Shown: positions 1 through 9,573 of the stretch, piece by piece
How the letters are laid out: each line of letters starts with the position of its first letter
Position numbering within the stretch: the stretch's first letter is position 1
Source: Pseudomonas sp. v388
GTDB taxonomy: Bacteria; Pseudomonadota; Gammaproteobacteria; Pseudomonadales; Pseudomonadaceae
Length of the DNA stretch: 64,000 bases
Assembly (NCBI RefSeq): GCF_003935425.1
Contig: NZ_RHQN01000003.1
Location: 186,001-250,000, forward strand
Direction: 5' to 3'
The notes under the pieces: model-generated
Databases searched by the model: none
What the model saw: the letters and a program-made list of their open reading frames with translations, nothing else
What the model was told of the DNA's origin: nothing
Program-made: the position numbers and the translations under genes

Positions 1-599
1 AAATGAAGCAGAACGCTCGTGAACGTGCACGACCCCCGCGGCGCTGACCCAAGTTCAGGCACCGTGCATGGCCAGTGCACCAAAACAACCCAATGACCCA
101 GGCCCAGACCGGCCGGGATATCCAAAAATTACCCACATACCCTTGCGGCGGTAACAAACGGTCAGTAACAACCCGTCATTCAGATAAACCCCATGATGCG
201 CAAGCAGACTTTTTTCGAGACAAAACCTGCTGAAAAACAGGGTATTAGCGAAGAGACTCAAGGTAGCGAGTGAATTTTCACGTTTTTTTTCGATTTGGCG
301 GAACTTTGAGCACGCTTGTTGCTATATCACCCACAGATCGGTTCGGCACCTGGCGGAAAACAGGCATTGAACCGGCGAGAATGTCTGGCGGCCCGGCAGA
401 ACGCAGGTGCGCTGCAAGCGACCTGAACGCAACCGGTAGCGACACCGCCGTAAAGATTCCGCAAGGATAAAGCTGTAGCAATCGCAACCCTGGTCAGCGT
501 GATATAGATTTTCCGCCGACACAAAAAAGAAAGAGCCGCCCAGATAAAAAAACAGGTGGGACGGCAGAACTCTTCTGAAAAACCAAAGGAGCAATCACG
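1..599. other. Gene-less leader upstream of the OprD-family porin
   Basis: No convincing coding sequence is seen on either strand; the short open frames here are antisense or overlapping and lack ribosome sites or family motifs. The only clear signal is the ribosome binding site AAAGGAG (585-591) for the porin starting at 600. A long leader is common for OprD-type porin genes, which are often controlled by carbon source or amino acids, but I could not identify a specific operator or a convincing promoter. Confidence 0.5.
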
Positions 600-1943
600 A
601 TGAGAGTGATGAAGTGGAGCGCAATCGCACTGGCCGTTACGGCAGCCAGCGTACAACTGGCAACGGCCGCGCCGTTCGTCAGCGATCAAGCTGAAGCCAA
701 GGGCTTTGTCGAGGGCAGCGCCTTTGATCTGAAGCTGCGCAATTACTATTACAACCGTGACAAGAAAGGCGACGGCAACCAGGACGACCGTGACTGGACC
801 CAAGGGCTTTGGGCCAACTTCTCCTCCGGCTACACTCAGGGCACTGTCGGCGTAGGCGTGGATGCATTCGGCTACTTTGGTCTGAAGCTGTGGGGGCCGG
901 ACAAGTACTCGGGTTCGGGCAACCTTGTCAGCAGCAGCTCAGGAGCAAACGAAGAGACTCAGGGCAAGGTAGGCGGCGCGGTCAAGTTCCGCGTCTCGAA
1001 AACCGAGCTGAAGGTCGGCGACATGCAGCCTACCTCCCCTGTATTCGCGGTCGGCGGTTCCCGCCTGCTGCCACAGACCGCCAGCGGCCTGAGCCTGCAA
1101 AGCAGCGAGATCACAGGCCTTGATCTGGAAGCCGGCCATTTCTACTCCGGCACCAGTCAGGACGACACCTCCCACAGCGGCGCCATCTTTGCCAACTATG
1201 CCGGCGTCGAAGCTAACAGCGCAGATTTCGTGGGCGGCAAATATGCCATCAGCGACAGCCTGGGTGTTGCGTTCTACGCCGCCAAGCTCGAAGACATCTG
1301 GGATCAATACTACGGTAACGTGAACTACGCCCTGCCGTTGAGCGATGACCAGTCGCTGGCTTTCGATGCGAATATCTATCGCACTACGGATGAAGGCAGT
1401 GCCGAAGCCGGCTCGATCAGCAACACCACCTGGTCCGGTTCGGTTGCCTACTCGTTCGCAGCAGCGCACACCCTGACCCTGGCCTACCAGAAAGTCCACG
1501 GCGACACCCCGTTCGACTACATCGGTATTGGTGATAACAACCGCGGCGGCGACTCGATCTTCCTGAACAACTCGATCCAGTACTCCGACTTCAACGGTCC
1601 TGGCGAGAAGTCCTGGCAGATTCGTTACGACCTGAACATGGCGCCCTACGGCGTTCCGGGCCTGAGCTTCATGACCCGCTACATCAAGGGTACCGACATC
1701 GACGGCACCAAGGCGCCAACGGACTCTGCGTATCGCAATTCCGAAACCGGCGTCCCGCTTTACGGCGCCGACGGCAGACACCACGAAACCAACTTCGAAG
1801 CCAAATACGTGCTTCAGACCGGCCCGGCCAAAGACCTGTCCTTCCGCATCCGTCAAGCCTGGCACCGCGCCAACGCCGATCAGGGCGAAGGCGATGTCAA
1901 CGAGTTCCGCCTGATCGTCGACTACCCGATTTCGATCCTGTAA
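600..1943 (+). CDS. oprD: OprD-family outer membrane porin
   Basis: A 447-residue protein with a Sec signal peptide (basic start, hydrophobic core, cleavage expected after LATAA near residue 23) followed by a beta-barrel rich in alternating aromatic/polar strands and ending in a hydrophobic residue (SIL), as in the OprD family. The mature start (SDQAEAKGFVEGS) and the YYYNRD and RQAWHRA-type segments are typical of this family, which forms substrate-specific 18-strand channels for basic amino acids, small carboxylates and, in P. aeruginosa OprD, carbapenems. It lies just upstream of proS, the same neighbourhood as oprD in P. aeruginosa. Start chosen by AAAGGAG nine bases upstream. A rho-independent terminator follows. 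The exact substrate cannot be read from sequence, so the symbol is a family-level assignment. Confidence 0.85.
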   Translation: MRVMKWSAIALAVTAASVQLATAAPFVSDQAEAKGFVEGSAFDLKLRNYYYNRDKKGDGNQDDRDWTQGLWANFSSGYTQGTVGVGVDAFGYFGLKLWGPDKYSGSGNLVSSSSGANEETQGKVGGAVKFRVSKTELKVGDMQPTSPVFAVGGSRLLPQTASGLSLQSSEITGLDLEAGHFYSGTSQDDTSHSGAIFANYAGVEANSADFVGGKYAISDSLGVAFYAAKLEDIWDQYYGNVNYALPLSDDQSLAFDANIYRTTDEGSAEAGSISNTTWSGSVAYSFAAAHTLTLAYQKVHGDTPFDYIGIGDNNRGGDSIFLNNSIQYSDFNGPGEKSWQIRYDLNMAPYGVPGLSFMTRYIKGTDIDGTKAPTDSAYRNSETGVPLYGADGRHHETNFEAKYVLQTGPAKDLSFRIRQAWHRANADQGEGDVNEFRLIVDYPISIL

Positions 1944-1967
1944 TCGTCCAGGCAACTCGCTCCATTG

Positions 1968-1997
1968 AAAAAACCCGGCACTGGCCGGGTTTTTTCT
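1968..1997 (+). terminator. Rho-independent terminator after the porin
   Basis: An A-rich run, a CCCGGC/GCCGGG stem and a run of six T follow the porin stop codon closely. The flanking A run means it could also act on the other strand. Confidence 0.85.
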
Positions 1998-2114
1998 TGC
2001 AGCATCAATAACCTGCTGATGCGCCCTGCATGGCCGCCTCGCCCTGTACGCGACCGGCACACCGCCGTACAATGCCGGGTCATTTCCAGTCACAGCAACC
2101 GACAACGGCCAACC

Positions 2115-3830
2115 ATGCGCACCAGTCAATTTTTGCTCGCCACACAGAAAGAAACTCCTTCCGATGCGGTAGTGGTCAGCCATCAGCTGATGCTGCGTGC
2201 CGGCATGATCCGCAAACTGGCTTCCGGCCTCTACACCTGGCTGCCCATGGGCCTGCGTGTATTGCGCAAGGTAGAAGCCATCGTTCGCCAGGAGATGGAC
2301 GCTGCCGGCGCGCTCGAAATTCTGATGCCGGGCATCCAGCCTGCCGAGCTCTGGCAGGAATCGGGGCGTTGGGAACAATACGGCCCGGAACTGATGCGCC
2401 TGGTCGACCGGCACAGCCGCGAGTTCTGCCTGGGTCCGACCCACGAGGAAGTCATCACCGATCTGGCGCGCAACGAGCTGAACAGCTACAAGCAGCTGCC
2501 GATCAACATGTACCAGATCCAGACCAAATTCCGTGACGAGATCCGGCCACGCTTCGGTTTGATGCGCGGTCGCGAATTCATCATGAAGGACGCGTACTCC
2601 TTCCACGCCGACCCTGCTTCGCTGCAGGAAACTTACGACCGCATGCATCAGGCATACAGCAACATCTTCACTCGCCTGGGCCTGAAATTTCGCCCGGTCG
2701 AGGCGGACAACGGTTCGATCGGCGGTGCAGGTTCCCACGAGTTCCACGTACTGGCCGAATCCGGTGAAGACGACATCGTGTTCAGCGATGCGTCGGACTA
2801 CGCCGCCAACATCGAGAAGGCCGAAGCCGTGCCGCGCGAGACGTCGCGGCCTGCACCGACCGAAGAGCTGCGCCTGGTCGATACCCCGGACGCCAAGACC
2901 ATCGCCCAACTGGTCGAAGGTTATGGCCTGCCGATCGAGAAGACCGTCAAGACGCTGATCGTCCATGCAGCCGAAGAAGGCAAGCTGATCGCGTTGATCG
3001 TGCGTGGCGATCACGAACTCAATGAAATCAAGGCCTCCAAACTGGAGCAGGTCGCCAGCCCGCTGGTCATGGCCTCCGATGCCGAGCTGCGCGACGCCAT
3101 CGGCGCCGGTGCCGGCTCGCTTGGCCCGATCAACCTGCCGTTGCCGTGCATCATCGACCGCTCCGTCGAGCTGATGAGTGACTTCAGCGTAGGCGCCAAT
3201 GTCGACGACAAGCACTACTTCGGCGTCAACTGGGAACGCGACCTGCCGGTCCCGACCGTTGCCGACCTGCGTAACGTGGTCGCCGGCGACCCGAGCCCGG
3301 ACGGCAAGGGCACGCTGGAAATCAAGCGCGGCATCGAAGTCGGTCATATCTTCCAGCTGGGTACCAAGTACAGCGAAGCGATGAAGTGCCAGGTGCTGGG
3401 CGAGAACGGCAAGCCGGTCAACCTGTCCATGGGCTGCTACGGCATCGGCGTTTCCCGCGTGGTCGCCGCGGCCATCGAGCAGAACAGCGACGAGAACGGC
3501 ATCATCTGGAATGACACCCTGGCGCCATTCCAGATCGCCCTGGTGCCGCTGCGCTACGAAACCGACGCGGTGCGCGAGGCGACCGACAATCTGTACGCCG
3601 AGCTGACTGCCGCCGGTTTCGAAGTGCTGCTCGACGACCGCGACAAGAAAACCAGCCCGGGCATCAAGTTCGCGGACATGGAGCTGATCGGTATTCCGCA
3701 TCGCATCGTGGTCAGCGACCGCGGCCTGGCCGAAGGCAATCTTGAGTACAAGAGTCGAACCGAGTCGCAACCTCAAGCCATTGCGGTTGCAGACGTGCTG
3801 TCGTTCATCAAGGGCCGCGTGAAGCGCTGA
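2115..3830 (+). CDS. proS: Prolyl-tRNA synthetase
   Basis: Charges tRNA-Pro with proline in the cytosol. The 571-residue product has the bacterial class II layout: catalytic core with GPTHEE and [12 protein letters not shown] segments in the first 170 residues, an inserted YbaK-like editing domain (about residues 220-400) that hydrolyses mischarged Ala-tRNA-Pro, then the motif 3 region ([10 protein letters not shown]) and an anticodon-binding domain. The open frame extends 50 codons further upstream, but [18 protein letters not shown] is the usual N-terminus and gives the standard family length, so the ATG at 2115 was chosen. Confidence 0.97.
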   Translation: MRTSQFLLATQKETPSDAVVVSHQLMLRAGMIRKLASGLYTWLPMGLRVLRKVEAIVRQEMDAAGALEILMPGIQPAELWQESGRWEQYGPELMRLVDRHSREFCLGPTHEEVITDLARNELNSYKQLPINMYQIQTKFRDEIRPRFGLMRGREFIMKDAYSFHADPASLQETYDRMHQAYSNIFTRLGLKFRPVEADNGSIGGAGSHEFHVLAESGEDDIVFSDASDYAANIEKAEAVPRETSRPAPTEELRLVDTPDAKTIAQLVEGYGLPIEKTVKTLIVHAAEEGKLIALIVRGDHELNEIKASKLEQVASPLVMASDAELRDAIGAGAGSLGPINLPLPCIIDRSVELMSDFSVGANVDDKHYFGVNWERDLPVPTVADLRNVVAGDPSPDGKGTLEIKRGIEVGHIFQLGTKYSEAMKCQVLGENGKPVNLSMGCYGIGVSRVVAAAIEQNSDENGIIWNDTLAPFQIALVPLRYETDAVREATDNLYAELTAAGFEVLLDDRDKKTSPGIKFADMELIGIPHRIVVSDRGLAEGNLEYKSRTESQPQAIAVADVLSFIKGRVKR

Positions 3831-3837
3831 CCGGCTT

Positions 3838-3865
3838 GTGCCCCGGCGAACATTCGCCGGGGCAC
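3838..3865 (+). repeat. Perfect 13-bp inverted repeat between proS and the lipoprotein gene
   Basis: GTGCCCCGGCGAA and its exact complement are separated by two bases. There is no T run after it, so it is not a classical intrinsic terminator; it could stabilise the 3' end of proS mRNA or separate it from the next gene. Confidence 0.7.
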
Positions 3866-3901
3866 GCCTGTCACCCCGCCCTATCCGCATCAAGAGATCC
3901 C

Positions 3902-4852
3902 ATGTTCAAACCAAGCACCTTAACCCTCGGCAGCGTCGTCCTGTGCGGCGCTTTCATGGTCAGCGGTTGTGCCAATCACTTGTCTCAGCGCAGTGAGCAT
4001 GAAGAGCGCATCGAGCGGAAACTGCTTGAGCACAAGCTGCAGGTCGATCTCGGTGAGCCAAAGACACTGGAGCTGCCGCAGCGTCGCGTGCGGATCCACG
4101 AATACAAGTCCTTCGAGGTCACCGACTTCGAAGTAACCCGCCATTACGATCGCTATACGCCTTACCAGCCCTGGCGGGAAATCTACGAGATTCCCCTGGG
4201 CGCGGTCGCAGTGGTCGCCGGTGTCGGCGCTAACGTGGTCAATATCATCGCGCTGGGCACTCTTCCGGACAGCGTGACCCGCGACTGGATCAGCTACGGC
4301 GTGGCCGGGCTCAATCCTTTCATGAATGCACCGTCCAACGGTCGCGCCCAGCAGAACCTGGCCGGGATCGACGAAGTGCAGACTGACAAGCGCATCGAAA
4401 ACTCGACGCTGCCGTGGAACGAGCGCCCGGTGCTGGTCAAGGCGGGCAATGAAACCCACGAGTTGAGTACCGACCGTAATGGTGTTCTGCGTGTGAACCT
4501 GCTCGACAGCCCGTTCGCCGAACAGGACCTGAGTCGTGTCACTCGTCTTTACATCAACGTGGAAGATGAGCAGGACAACGCGCGTGCCGACGCTAGCCTG
4601 CCGGTCAGCCGATCGCTACGGGGCAAGCTGCTGGAAGCCCATGCACTGATCTATGACGATCTGGAAGATGACGAGGTCAGCCAGTGGGTTCATCGGGTCA
4701 AGCGCCTCTCGGAGCTGGGGCTGGAAGAACAGGCCAGTGAACTTGAGCAAAGCCTGATCGAACTGACCCGCAACGATCCGCAACTGCAAGCTGAGTTTCT
4801 CAAAGCCCTGGCCAAGGATGCCGGTCGACTGGTCGCGCCTTCTGCACAATAA
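3902..4852 (+). CDS. Predicted lipoprotein of unknown function
   Basis: A 316-residue protein with a lipoprotein signal peptide: basic start, hydrophobic stretch and lipobox VSGC near residue 22, so it should be lipid-anchored in the envelope. The body has charged helical segments, a short hydrophobic glycine/alanine-valine stretch (near residues 100-120) and an acidic C-terminal helical part. I recognise no enzymatic motif. The start at 3902 is chosen because it places the signal peptide directly at the N-terminus. It sits between proS and dinB on opposite strand to dinB. Confidence 0.75.
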   Translation: MFKPSTLTLGSVVLCGAFMVSGCANHLSQRSEHEERIERKLLEHKLQVDLGEPKTLELPQRRVRIHEYKSFEVTDFEVTRHYDRYTPYQPWREIYEIPLGAVAVVAGVGANVVNIIALGTLPDSVTRDWISYGVAGLNPFMNAPSNGRAQQNLAGIDEVQTDKRIENSTLPWNERPVLVKAGNETHELSTDRNGVLRVNLLDSPFAEQDLSRVTRLYINVEDEQDNARADASLPVSRSLRGKLLEAHALIYDDLEDDEVSQWVHRVKRLSELGLEEQASELEQSLIELTRNDPQLQAEFLKALAKDAGRLVAPSAQ

Positions 4853-4884
4853 ACCCTGACGACCGAGGCTCTGAACCGGAGCCT

Positions 4885-5943
4885 CTATCGGGCAAATAAT
4901 TCCAGTTGCTCATGGGCGGCGCGCAGGTCGTGCAAACGCACACCGATGCCCAGCAACCGAACCGGCCTGTTGCCCCGGGCGAAGGCCTGAGCCAGCAACT
5001 GCTCATAACTGCCCAGATCCCTTCCCGCACCAGCCTGCTCCAGCGTCGTCTGAGTGAAATCGTGAAACTTCACCTTTACGAACGGCTTGCCGGCACGATA
5101 CTGCCCTTCCATGCGCGTGATTCTGCCTTCCAGGGTCTCCAGCAAGGCCGGCAACTTGGCCTGACAGCTAGCCAGGTCCGGAAGGTCCTTGTCGTAGGTA
5201 TTTTCGACACTCACTGACTGACGCCGACTATCGTTATGCACGGGACGATCATCAATTCCATGCGCGAGATTCCAGAGCCGCTCGCCAAAGCTGCCGAATT
5301 CCCGTACCAACGCCAATCGGTTCCAGCTACGCAGATCGGTGCAGGTCGCAATCCCCAATCGTGCGAGCTTGTCGGCAGTCACTTTGCCCACACCATGCAG
5401 TTTGTTGACCGGCAGCACAGCCACAAACTCCTCGACCTTGTCGGGCGTAATGACGAACAAACCGTTGGGCTTCTTCCAGTCGCTGGCGATTTTGGCCAAA
5501 AATTTGTTAGGCGCCACGCCGGCCGAGACGGTGATATGCAATTGGTTCGAGACTCGGCGGCGAATGTCCTGGGCGATGCGGGTCGCGCTGCCAGCGAAAT
5601 GGCTGGCCTGTGAGACATCCAGATAAGCCTCGTCCAGAGACAGCGGCTCGATCAGATCGGTGTAGTCGCGAAAGATCGTGTGGATTTCCCGCGATGCTTC
5701 TTTATAGGCATCAAAACGTGGCTTGACGATAGTCAGGTCCGGACACAGCTTCAACGCGTGGTGAGAGGACATCGCCGAGCGTACGCCATAGGCTCGCGCC
5801 TCGTAATTGCAGGTCGCGATCACCCCGCGGCGGTCCGCAGCGCCACCCACCGCCAGCGGCTTGCCCGCGAGACTCGGGTCGTCGCGCATTTCGATGGCTG
5901 CATAAAAGCAGTCACAGTCGATATGGATGATCTTGCGCTGCAT
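4885..5943 (-). CDS. dinB: DNA polymerase IV (Y-family translesion polymerase)
   Basis: A 352-residue Y-family polymerase that bypasses DNA lesions with low fidelity. Seen: N-terminal IIHIDCDCFYAAIE with the metal-binding Asp, the LSLDEAYLDVS catalytic block around residue 100, SAGVAPNKFLAKIAS in the palm, helix-hairpin-helix thumb (LHGVGKVTADKLARLGI), and a little-finger domain. The C-terminus (ERLELF-like end, here EQLELFAR) resembles a beta-clamp binding peptide. The start at 5943 (MQRKIIHIDCD) matches family N-termini. No clear CTG-N10-CAG LexA box was found directly upstream. Confidence 0.95.
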   Translation of the reverse strand: MQRKIIHIDCDCFYAAIEMRDDPSLAGKPLAVGGAADRRGVIATCNYEARAYGVRSAMSSHHALKLCPDLTIVKPRFDAYKEASREIHTIFRDYTDLIEPLSLDEAYLDVSQASHFAGSATRIAQDIRRRVSNQLHITVSAGVAPNKFLAKIASDWKKPNGLFVITPDKVEEFVAVLPVNKLHGVGKVTADKLARLGIATCTDLRSWNRLALVREFGSFGERLWNLAHGIDDRPVHNDSRRQSVSVENTYDKDLPDLASCQAKLPALLETLEGRITRMEGQYRAGKPFVKVKFHDFTQTTLEQAGAGRDLGSYEQLLAQAFARGNRPVRLLGIGVRLHDLRAAHEQLELFAR

Positions 5944-6158
5944 CGATAGCCTGAAGCGTTTAACTGACAATGGGCCGCGCAGTATCTCATTGGCGTCGCG
6001 ATGTGACACGTCGATTGAAGGTTAAACGTCGCCCACAGGATCAGAAAAGACAGCGCTCATTGCGGGAAACGCCCGTGCGGCACGCGCCGCAGCGCGCCCG
6101 GACCAGTGTGGGCAGAGGGTAACCAATTGAAGAAAAAGCAGTTTTCCAGAATTAACGG

Positions 6159-6186
6159 TTGACACCCTCGCGTTCCTCTGTAGAAT
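6159..6186 (+). promoter_or_regulatory. Sigma70 promoter of tRNA-fMet copy 1
   Basis: TTGACA (6159-6164), 16-base spacer, TAGAAT (6181-6186), ending 13 bases before the tRNA. A GC-rich discriminator (GCCGCC) follows the -10 box, typical of stringently controlled stable RNA promoters. Confidence 0.85.
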
Positions 6187-6199
6187 GCCGCCACACAGA

Positions 6200-6276
<77 letters not shown>

Positions 6277-6284
6277 AACATCAA

Positions 6285-6314
6285 AAAAGGCTACTCGAAA
6301 GAGTGGCCTTTTTT
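6285..6314 (+). terminator. Terminator of tRNA-fMet copy 1
   Basis: AAGGCTACTC, GAAA loop, GAGTGGCCTT and a T run immediately downstream of the tRNA. Confidence 0.9.
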
Positions 6315-6460
6315 GTGCGCGCAGGTTTTGTGGAGGATGATGTGAGCGCGGACCGCACGGCGATCCGCTTCTACACAACCATGCAAAATCCTTTCGCCCT
6401 AGTCACTTAGGCCCGCCGATCATTAAAAACCACTCATTTGCCGGTTTTCAGTATTAGCGG

Positions 6461-6488
6461 TTGACACCCTGGCGTTCCACTGTAGAAT
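6461..6488 (+). promoter_or_regulatory. Sigma70 promoter of tRNA-fMet copy 2
   Basis: TTGACA (6461-6466), 16-base spacer, TAGAAT (6483-6488); same design as copy 1 with two or three spacer changes. Confidence 0.85.
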
Positions 6489-6501
6489 GCCGCCACACAG
6501 A

Positions 6502-6578
<77 letters not shown>

Positions 6579-6588
6579 AACATCAAAG

Positions 6589-6616
6589 AAGGCTACTCGA
6601 AAGAGTGGCCTTTTTT
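6589..6616 (+). terminator. Terminator of tRNA-fMet copy 2
   Basis: Same hairpin as copy 1 (AAGGCTACTC / GAGTGGCCTT) followed by six T. Confidence 0.9.
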
Positions 6617-6930
6617 GTGCGTGCAAGAAAAAGGTCCCGTCCCTGCGGCTAACCGCCTGATACCCAAGGCAATAACGCTTGCTCTGCGGAAACGCTCTCG
6701 TCCCGCCCGCGTCGGATGCCGATCCCCTCGACAGTTTTTTATTCTTCTGCCGATAGGATGGTTACTAAGCTGAATCACAGCTGAATCACAGCGGGACAGC
6801 CTCACCCCGCTGCACTGGCTATTCGCTCGTTAGACGTTCACGCGCTAACATCTCGAAATATTTTTTGCGTAGGGATTGGTAACTTGGCTGTATACCTCCA
6901 TCCTGTCGCGCACGATCCAAGGAGTGATTG
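6617..6930. other. Non-coding stretch upstream of mprF
   Basis: About 310 bases without a supported gene. It contains a short direct repeat (GCTGAATCACA, twice around 6770-6790) and, just before mprF, the ribosome site AAGGAG (6919-6924). A promoter for mprF is expected here but I could not single one out. Confidence 0.5.
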
Positions 6931-9573
6931 ATGCGCGATAACCCGTCAGATTCCAATGAAGCAGAAGCTGCGAATCAACCGATCCCTCGTACCAGCCTGC
7001 GCTGGCTTGAGTGGCTGAGCAAATACCGACAGCCCATTGGCCTGGCGGTCATGCTGATGTTGTTCGGCATGGCGCTGATCGCCTGTCGGCACATGCTGAT
7101 CGAAATGGACTTCTATGCACTGCGCGATGCCCTGTTCGCAGTGCCCCTGCCCTCGCTCGGCGGCGCGCTGCTGGCGGCCGTGATCGGCTACGTGATCCTG
7201 ATGGGTTACGAGCTGTCGGCCAGCCGCTATGCCAACGTCAAGCTGCCAACCCGCACACTGGTCCTGGGCGGATTTACCTCGTTCGCCATCGGCAACGCGG
7301 TGGGCCTGTCGATGCTTTCAGGCGGATCGGTGCGTTACCGCCTCTATTCCCGATACGGCGTAGGTGCGATGGAAATCGCCCGGATGACCGTGTTCGCCAG
7401 CCTGTCATTGGGTTGCGCGCTACCGCCTCTGGCTGCGCTTGCCACCCTGAGCAACCTGTCCGGCGCCTCGCTGGCACTCAAGCTTCCGGTCAGCGTGCTG
7501 GCTGTGGTTGCCATCGTGGTGCTGATCGGCAGCGCCTTGCTGGCGGTCGCGGTGTATCGCCGCCGCCTGCCGGAACAGGATATTCCGCACAACATCCTGG
7601 TCCGCGCCGGACGCCGCACCTTGCGCCTGCCGGACTTGCGCCTGACCCTGATCCAACTGGTGATCACCGCCCTGGACGTGGCGGCTGCGGCGCTGGTGCT
7701 GTATCTGTTGCTACCGCAGGCGCCGCCCCTGGGCGCGTTCATGCTCATCTACCTGCTGGCGCTGGCCGCCGGGGTGCTCAGCCATGTGCCCGGCGGCGTC
7801 GGCGTGTTCGAGGCCATTCTGCTGGCGGCCTTTGCCAACGAACTGGGCGCCGCGCCGCTGGCCGCCGCGCTGTTGCTGTACCGTTTGATCTATGTAGTGT
7901 TGCCGTTGCTGCTGGCATGCCTGACCTTGCTGTTCACCGAAGCGCAACGCCTGCTGCCTACCAAGCAGGCAATCCGGGTCGCGTCCGGGCTTGCAGCCCC
8001 GATCCTGGCCTTACTGGTTTTTTTGTCGGGGGTGGTGCTGCTCTTCTCTGGCGCCACTCCTGAAATCGATACTCGCCTGGAAAGCGTCGGCTTCATGATT
8101 CCCCATCGCCTGATCGACGCGTCGCACTTCGGCGCCAGCCTGGTGGGTGTGTTGTGCCTGCTGCTGGCCCAAGGGCTGCGCAGGCGCCTTTCGGCAGCCT
8201 GGATGCTGACGGTCATTTTGCTGCTGGTCGGTGCGGCGTGTTCGATGCTCAAAGGCTTTGACTGGGAAGAAGCCAGTCTGCTGCTGCTGACCGCAGCCTT
8301 GCTGGCTACGTTTCGTCGCTCGTTCTATCGCCCGAGCCGATTGCTGGAGCTGCCATTCTCGCCGCTCTACCTGATTGCCAGCGCCTGCGTGGTCGGTGCT
8401 TCTATATGGCTGCTGCTGTTCGCCTATCAGGATGTGCCCTACAGCCATCAGCTCTGGTGGCAGTTCACCCTGGATGCCGATGCGCCGCGCGGCCTGCGCT
8501 CAGCGCTGGGCAGCGCGGTGCTGCTGGTGGTGGTATCGCTGACCTGGCTGCTGCGCACCGCACGCCCGGTGATCAAGTTGCCCGACAGCGAAGACCTGAA
8601 GAAGGCGGCAGAGATTCTCAGGGCGTCCAGCCAACCGGATGGCGGCCTGGTCCTGACCGGCGACAAGGCGATTCTGTTTCATCCCGACGGCAACGCCTTC
8701 CTGATGTATTCCCATCGCGGACGCAGCCTGGTCGCACTCTACGATCCGATCGGACCGACGCAGCAACGTGCCGAGCTGATCTGGCAGTTCCGCGACCTGT
8801 GCGACGTCCACCACGCGCGCCCTGTGTTCTATCAGGTACGAGCAGAGAACCTGCCGTTCTACATGGACATCGGCCTGACGGCGATCAAGCTGGGCGAAGA
8901 AGCCCGGGTCGATCTGCGCCGGTTCGACATCGACGCCAAGGGCAAGGAGATGAAGGACCTGCGCTACACCTGGAATCGCGGCGGTCGCGACGGCTTGTCG
9001 CTGGAGATCTATGAGACAGGGCAAGCGCCGATAGACGAACTCAAGGTGATCTCCGACGCCTGGCTGACCGGCAAGAACGTGCGTGAGAAAGGCTTTTCCC
9101 TGGGCCGGTTCAGCCCGGCCTATCTGCAGTATTTCCGCATCGCCATCGTTCACTTCGAAGGCAAGCCGGTGGCATTCGCCAACCTGCTGGAAACCTCCAG
9201 CCATGAACTTGCAAGCCTGGACCTGATGCGCGCTCACCCGGACGCGCCGAAGTTGACCATGGAATTCATGATGGTGGGCCTGATCCAACATTACAAACAG
9301 CAAGGCTATGCCCGCTTCAGCCTGGGCATGGTGCCGTTGTCCGGCCTGCAACCACGGCGCGGCGCACCCCTGACTCAGCGTCTGGGCTCAATGGTGTTTC
9401 GTCGTGGCGAACAGCTCTACAACTTCCAGGGCCTGCGCCGCTTCAAGGACAAGTTCCAGCCGGACTGGGAACCCCGCTATATGGCCGTGCCGGCCGGACT
9501 CGATCCGCTCGTGGCACTGGCTGACACTGCCGCCCTGATTGCGGGCGGCCTGACTGGATTGGTGAAACGCTGA
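6931..9573 (+). CDS. mprF: Aminoacyl-phosphatidylglycerol synthase/flippase (MprF family)
   Basis: An 880-residue inner membrane protein. The N-terminal half (to about residue 530) is a string of hydrophobic segments, the flippase part; the C-terminal half (about 540-860) is the soluble DUF2156 synthase domain that moves an amino acid from aminoacyl-tRNA to phosphatidylglycerol (LFHPDGNAFLMYSHRGRS and EFMMVGLIQHYKQQGYARFSLGMVPLSG segments). This lowers the negative charge of the membrane and protects against cationic peptides. In P. aeruginosa the homologous enzyme makes alanyl-PG; the amino acid used here is inferred, not shown. ATG 6931 follows AAGGAG; a TTG one codon upstream is less likely. 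The stop overlaps the next gene by one base (TGATG), so the two are translationally coupled. Confidence 0.93.
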   Translation: MRDNPSDSNEAEAANQPIPRTSLRWLEWLSKYRQPIGLAVMLMLFGMALIACRHMLIEMDFYALRDALFAVPLPSLGGALLAAVIGYVILMGYELSASRYANVKLPTRTLVLGGFTSFAIGNAVGLSMLSGGSVRYRLYSRYGVGAMEIARMTVFASLSLGCALPPLAALATLSNLSGASLALKLPVSVLAVVAIVVLIGSALLAVAVYRRRLPEQDIPHNILVRAGRRTLRLPDLRLTLIQLVITALDVAAAALVLYLLLPQAPPLGAFMLIYLLALAAGVLSHVPGGVGVFEAILLAAFANELGAAPLAAALLLYRLIYVVLPLLLACLTLLFTEAQRLLPTKQAIRVASGLAAPILALLVFLSGVVLLFSGATPEIDTRLESVGFMIPHRLIDASHFGASLVGVLCLLLAQGLRRRLSAAWMLTVILLLVGAACSMLKGFDWEEASLLLLTAALLATFRRSFYRPSRLLELPFSPLYLIASACVVGASIWLLLFAYQDVPYSHQLWWQFTLDADAPRGLRSALGSAVLLVVVSLTWLLRTARPVIKLPDSEDLKKAAEILRASSQPDGGLVLTGDKAILFHPDGNAFLMYSHRGRSLVALYDPIGPTQQRAELIWQFRDLCDVHHARPVFYQVRAENLPFYMDIGLTAIKLGEEARVDLRRFDIDAKGKEMKDLRYTWNRGGRDGLSLEIYETGQAPIDELKVISDAWLTGKNVREKGFSLGRFSPAYLQYFRIAIVHFEGKPVAFANLLETSSHELASLDLMRAHPDAPKLTMEFMMVGLIQHYKQQGYARFSLGMVPLSGLQPRRGAPLTQRLGSMVFRRGEQLYNFQGLRRFKDKFQPDWEPRYMAVPAGLDPLVALADTAALIAGGLTGLVKR

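Noticed and set aside
939-3893. Open frame of 984 codons on the minus strand
   Set aside because: It is antisense to the porin and proS, has no motif or ribosome site and reflects the codon bias of a GC-rich genome.
4885-6009. SOS box expected upstream of dinB
   Set aside because: No CTG-N10-CAG site was found directly upstream, so SOS control of this gene was not claimed.
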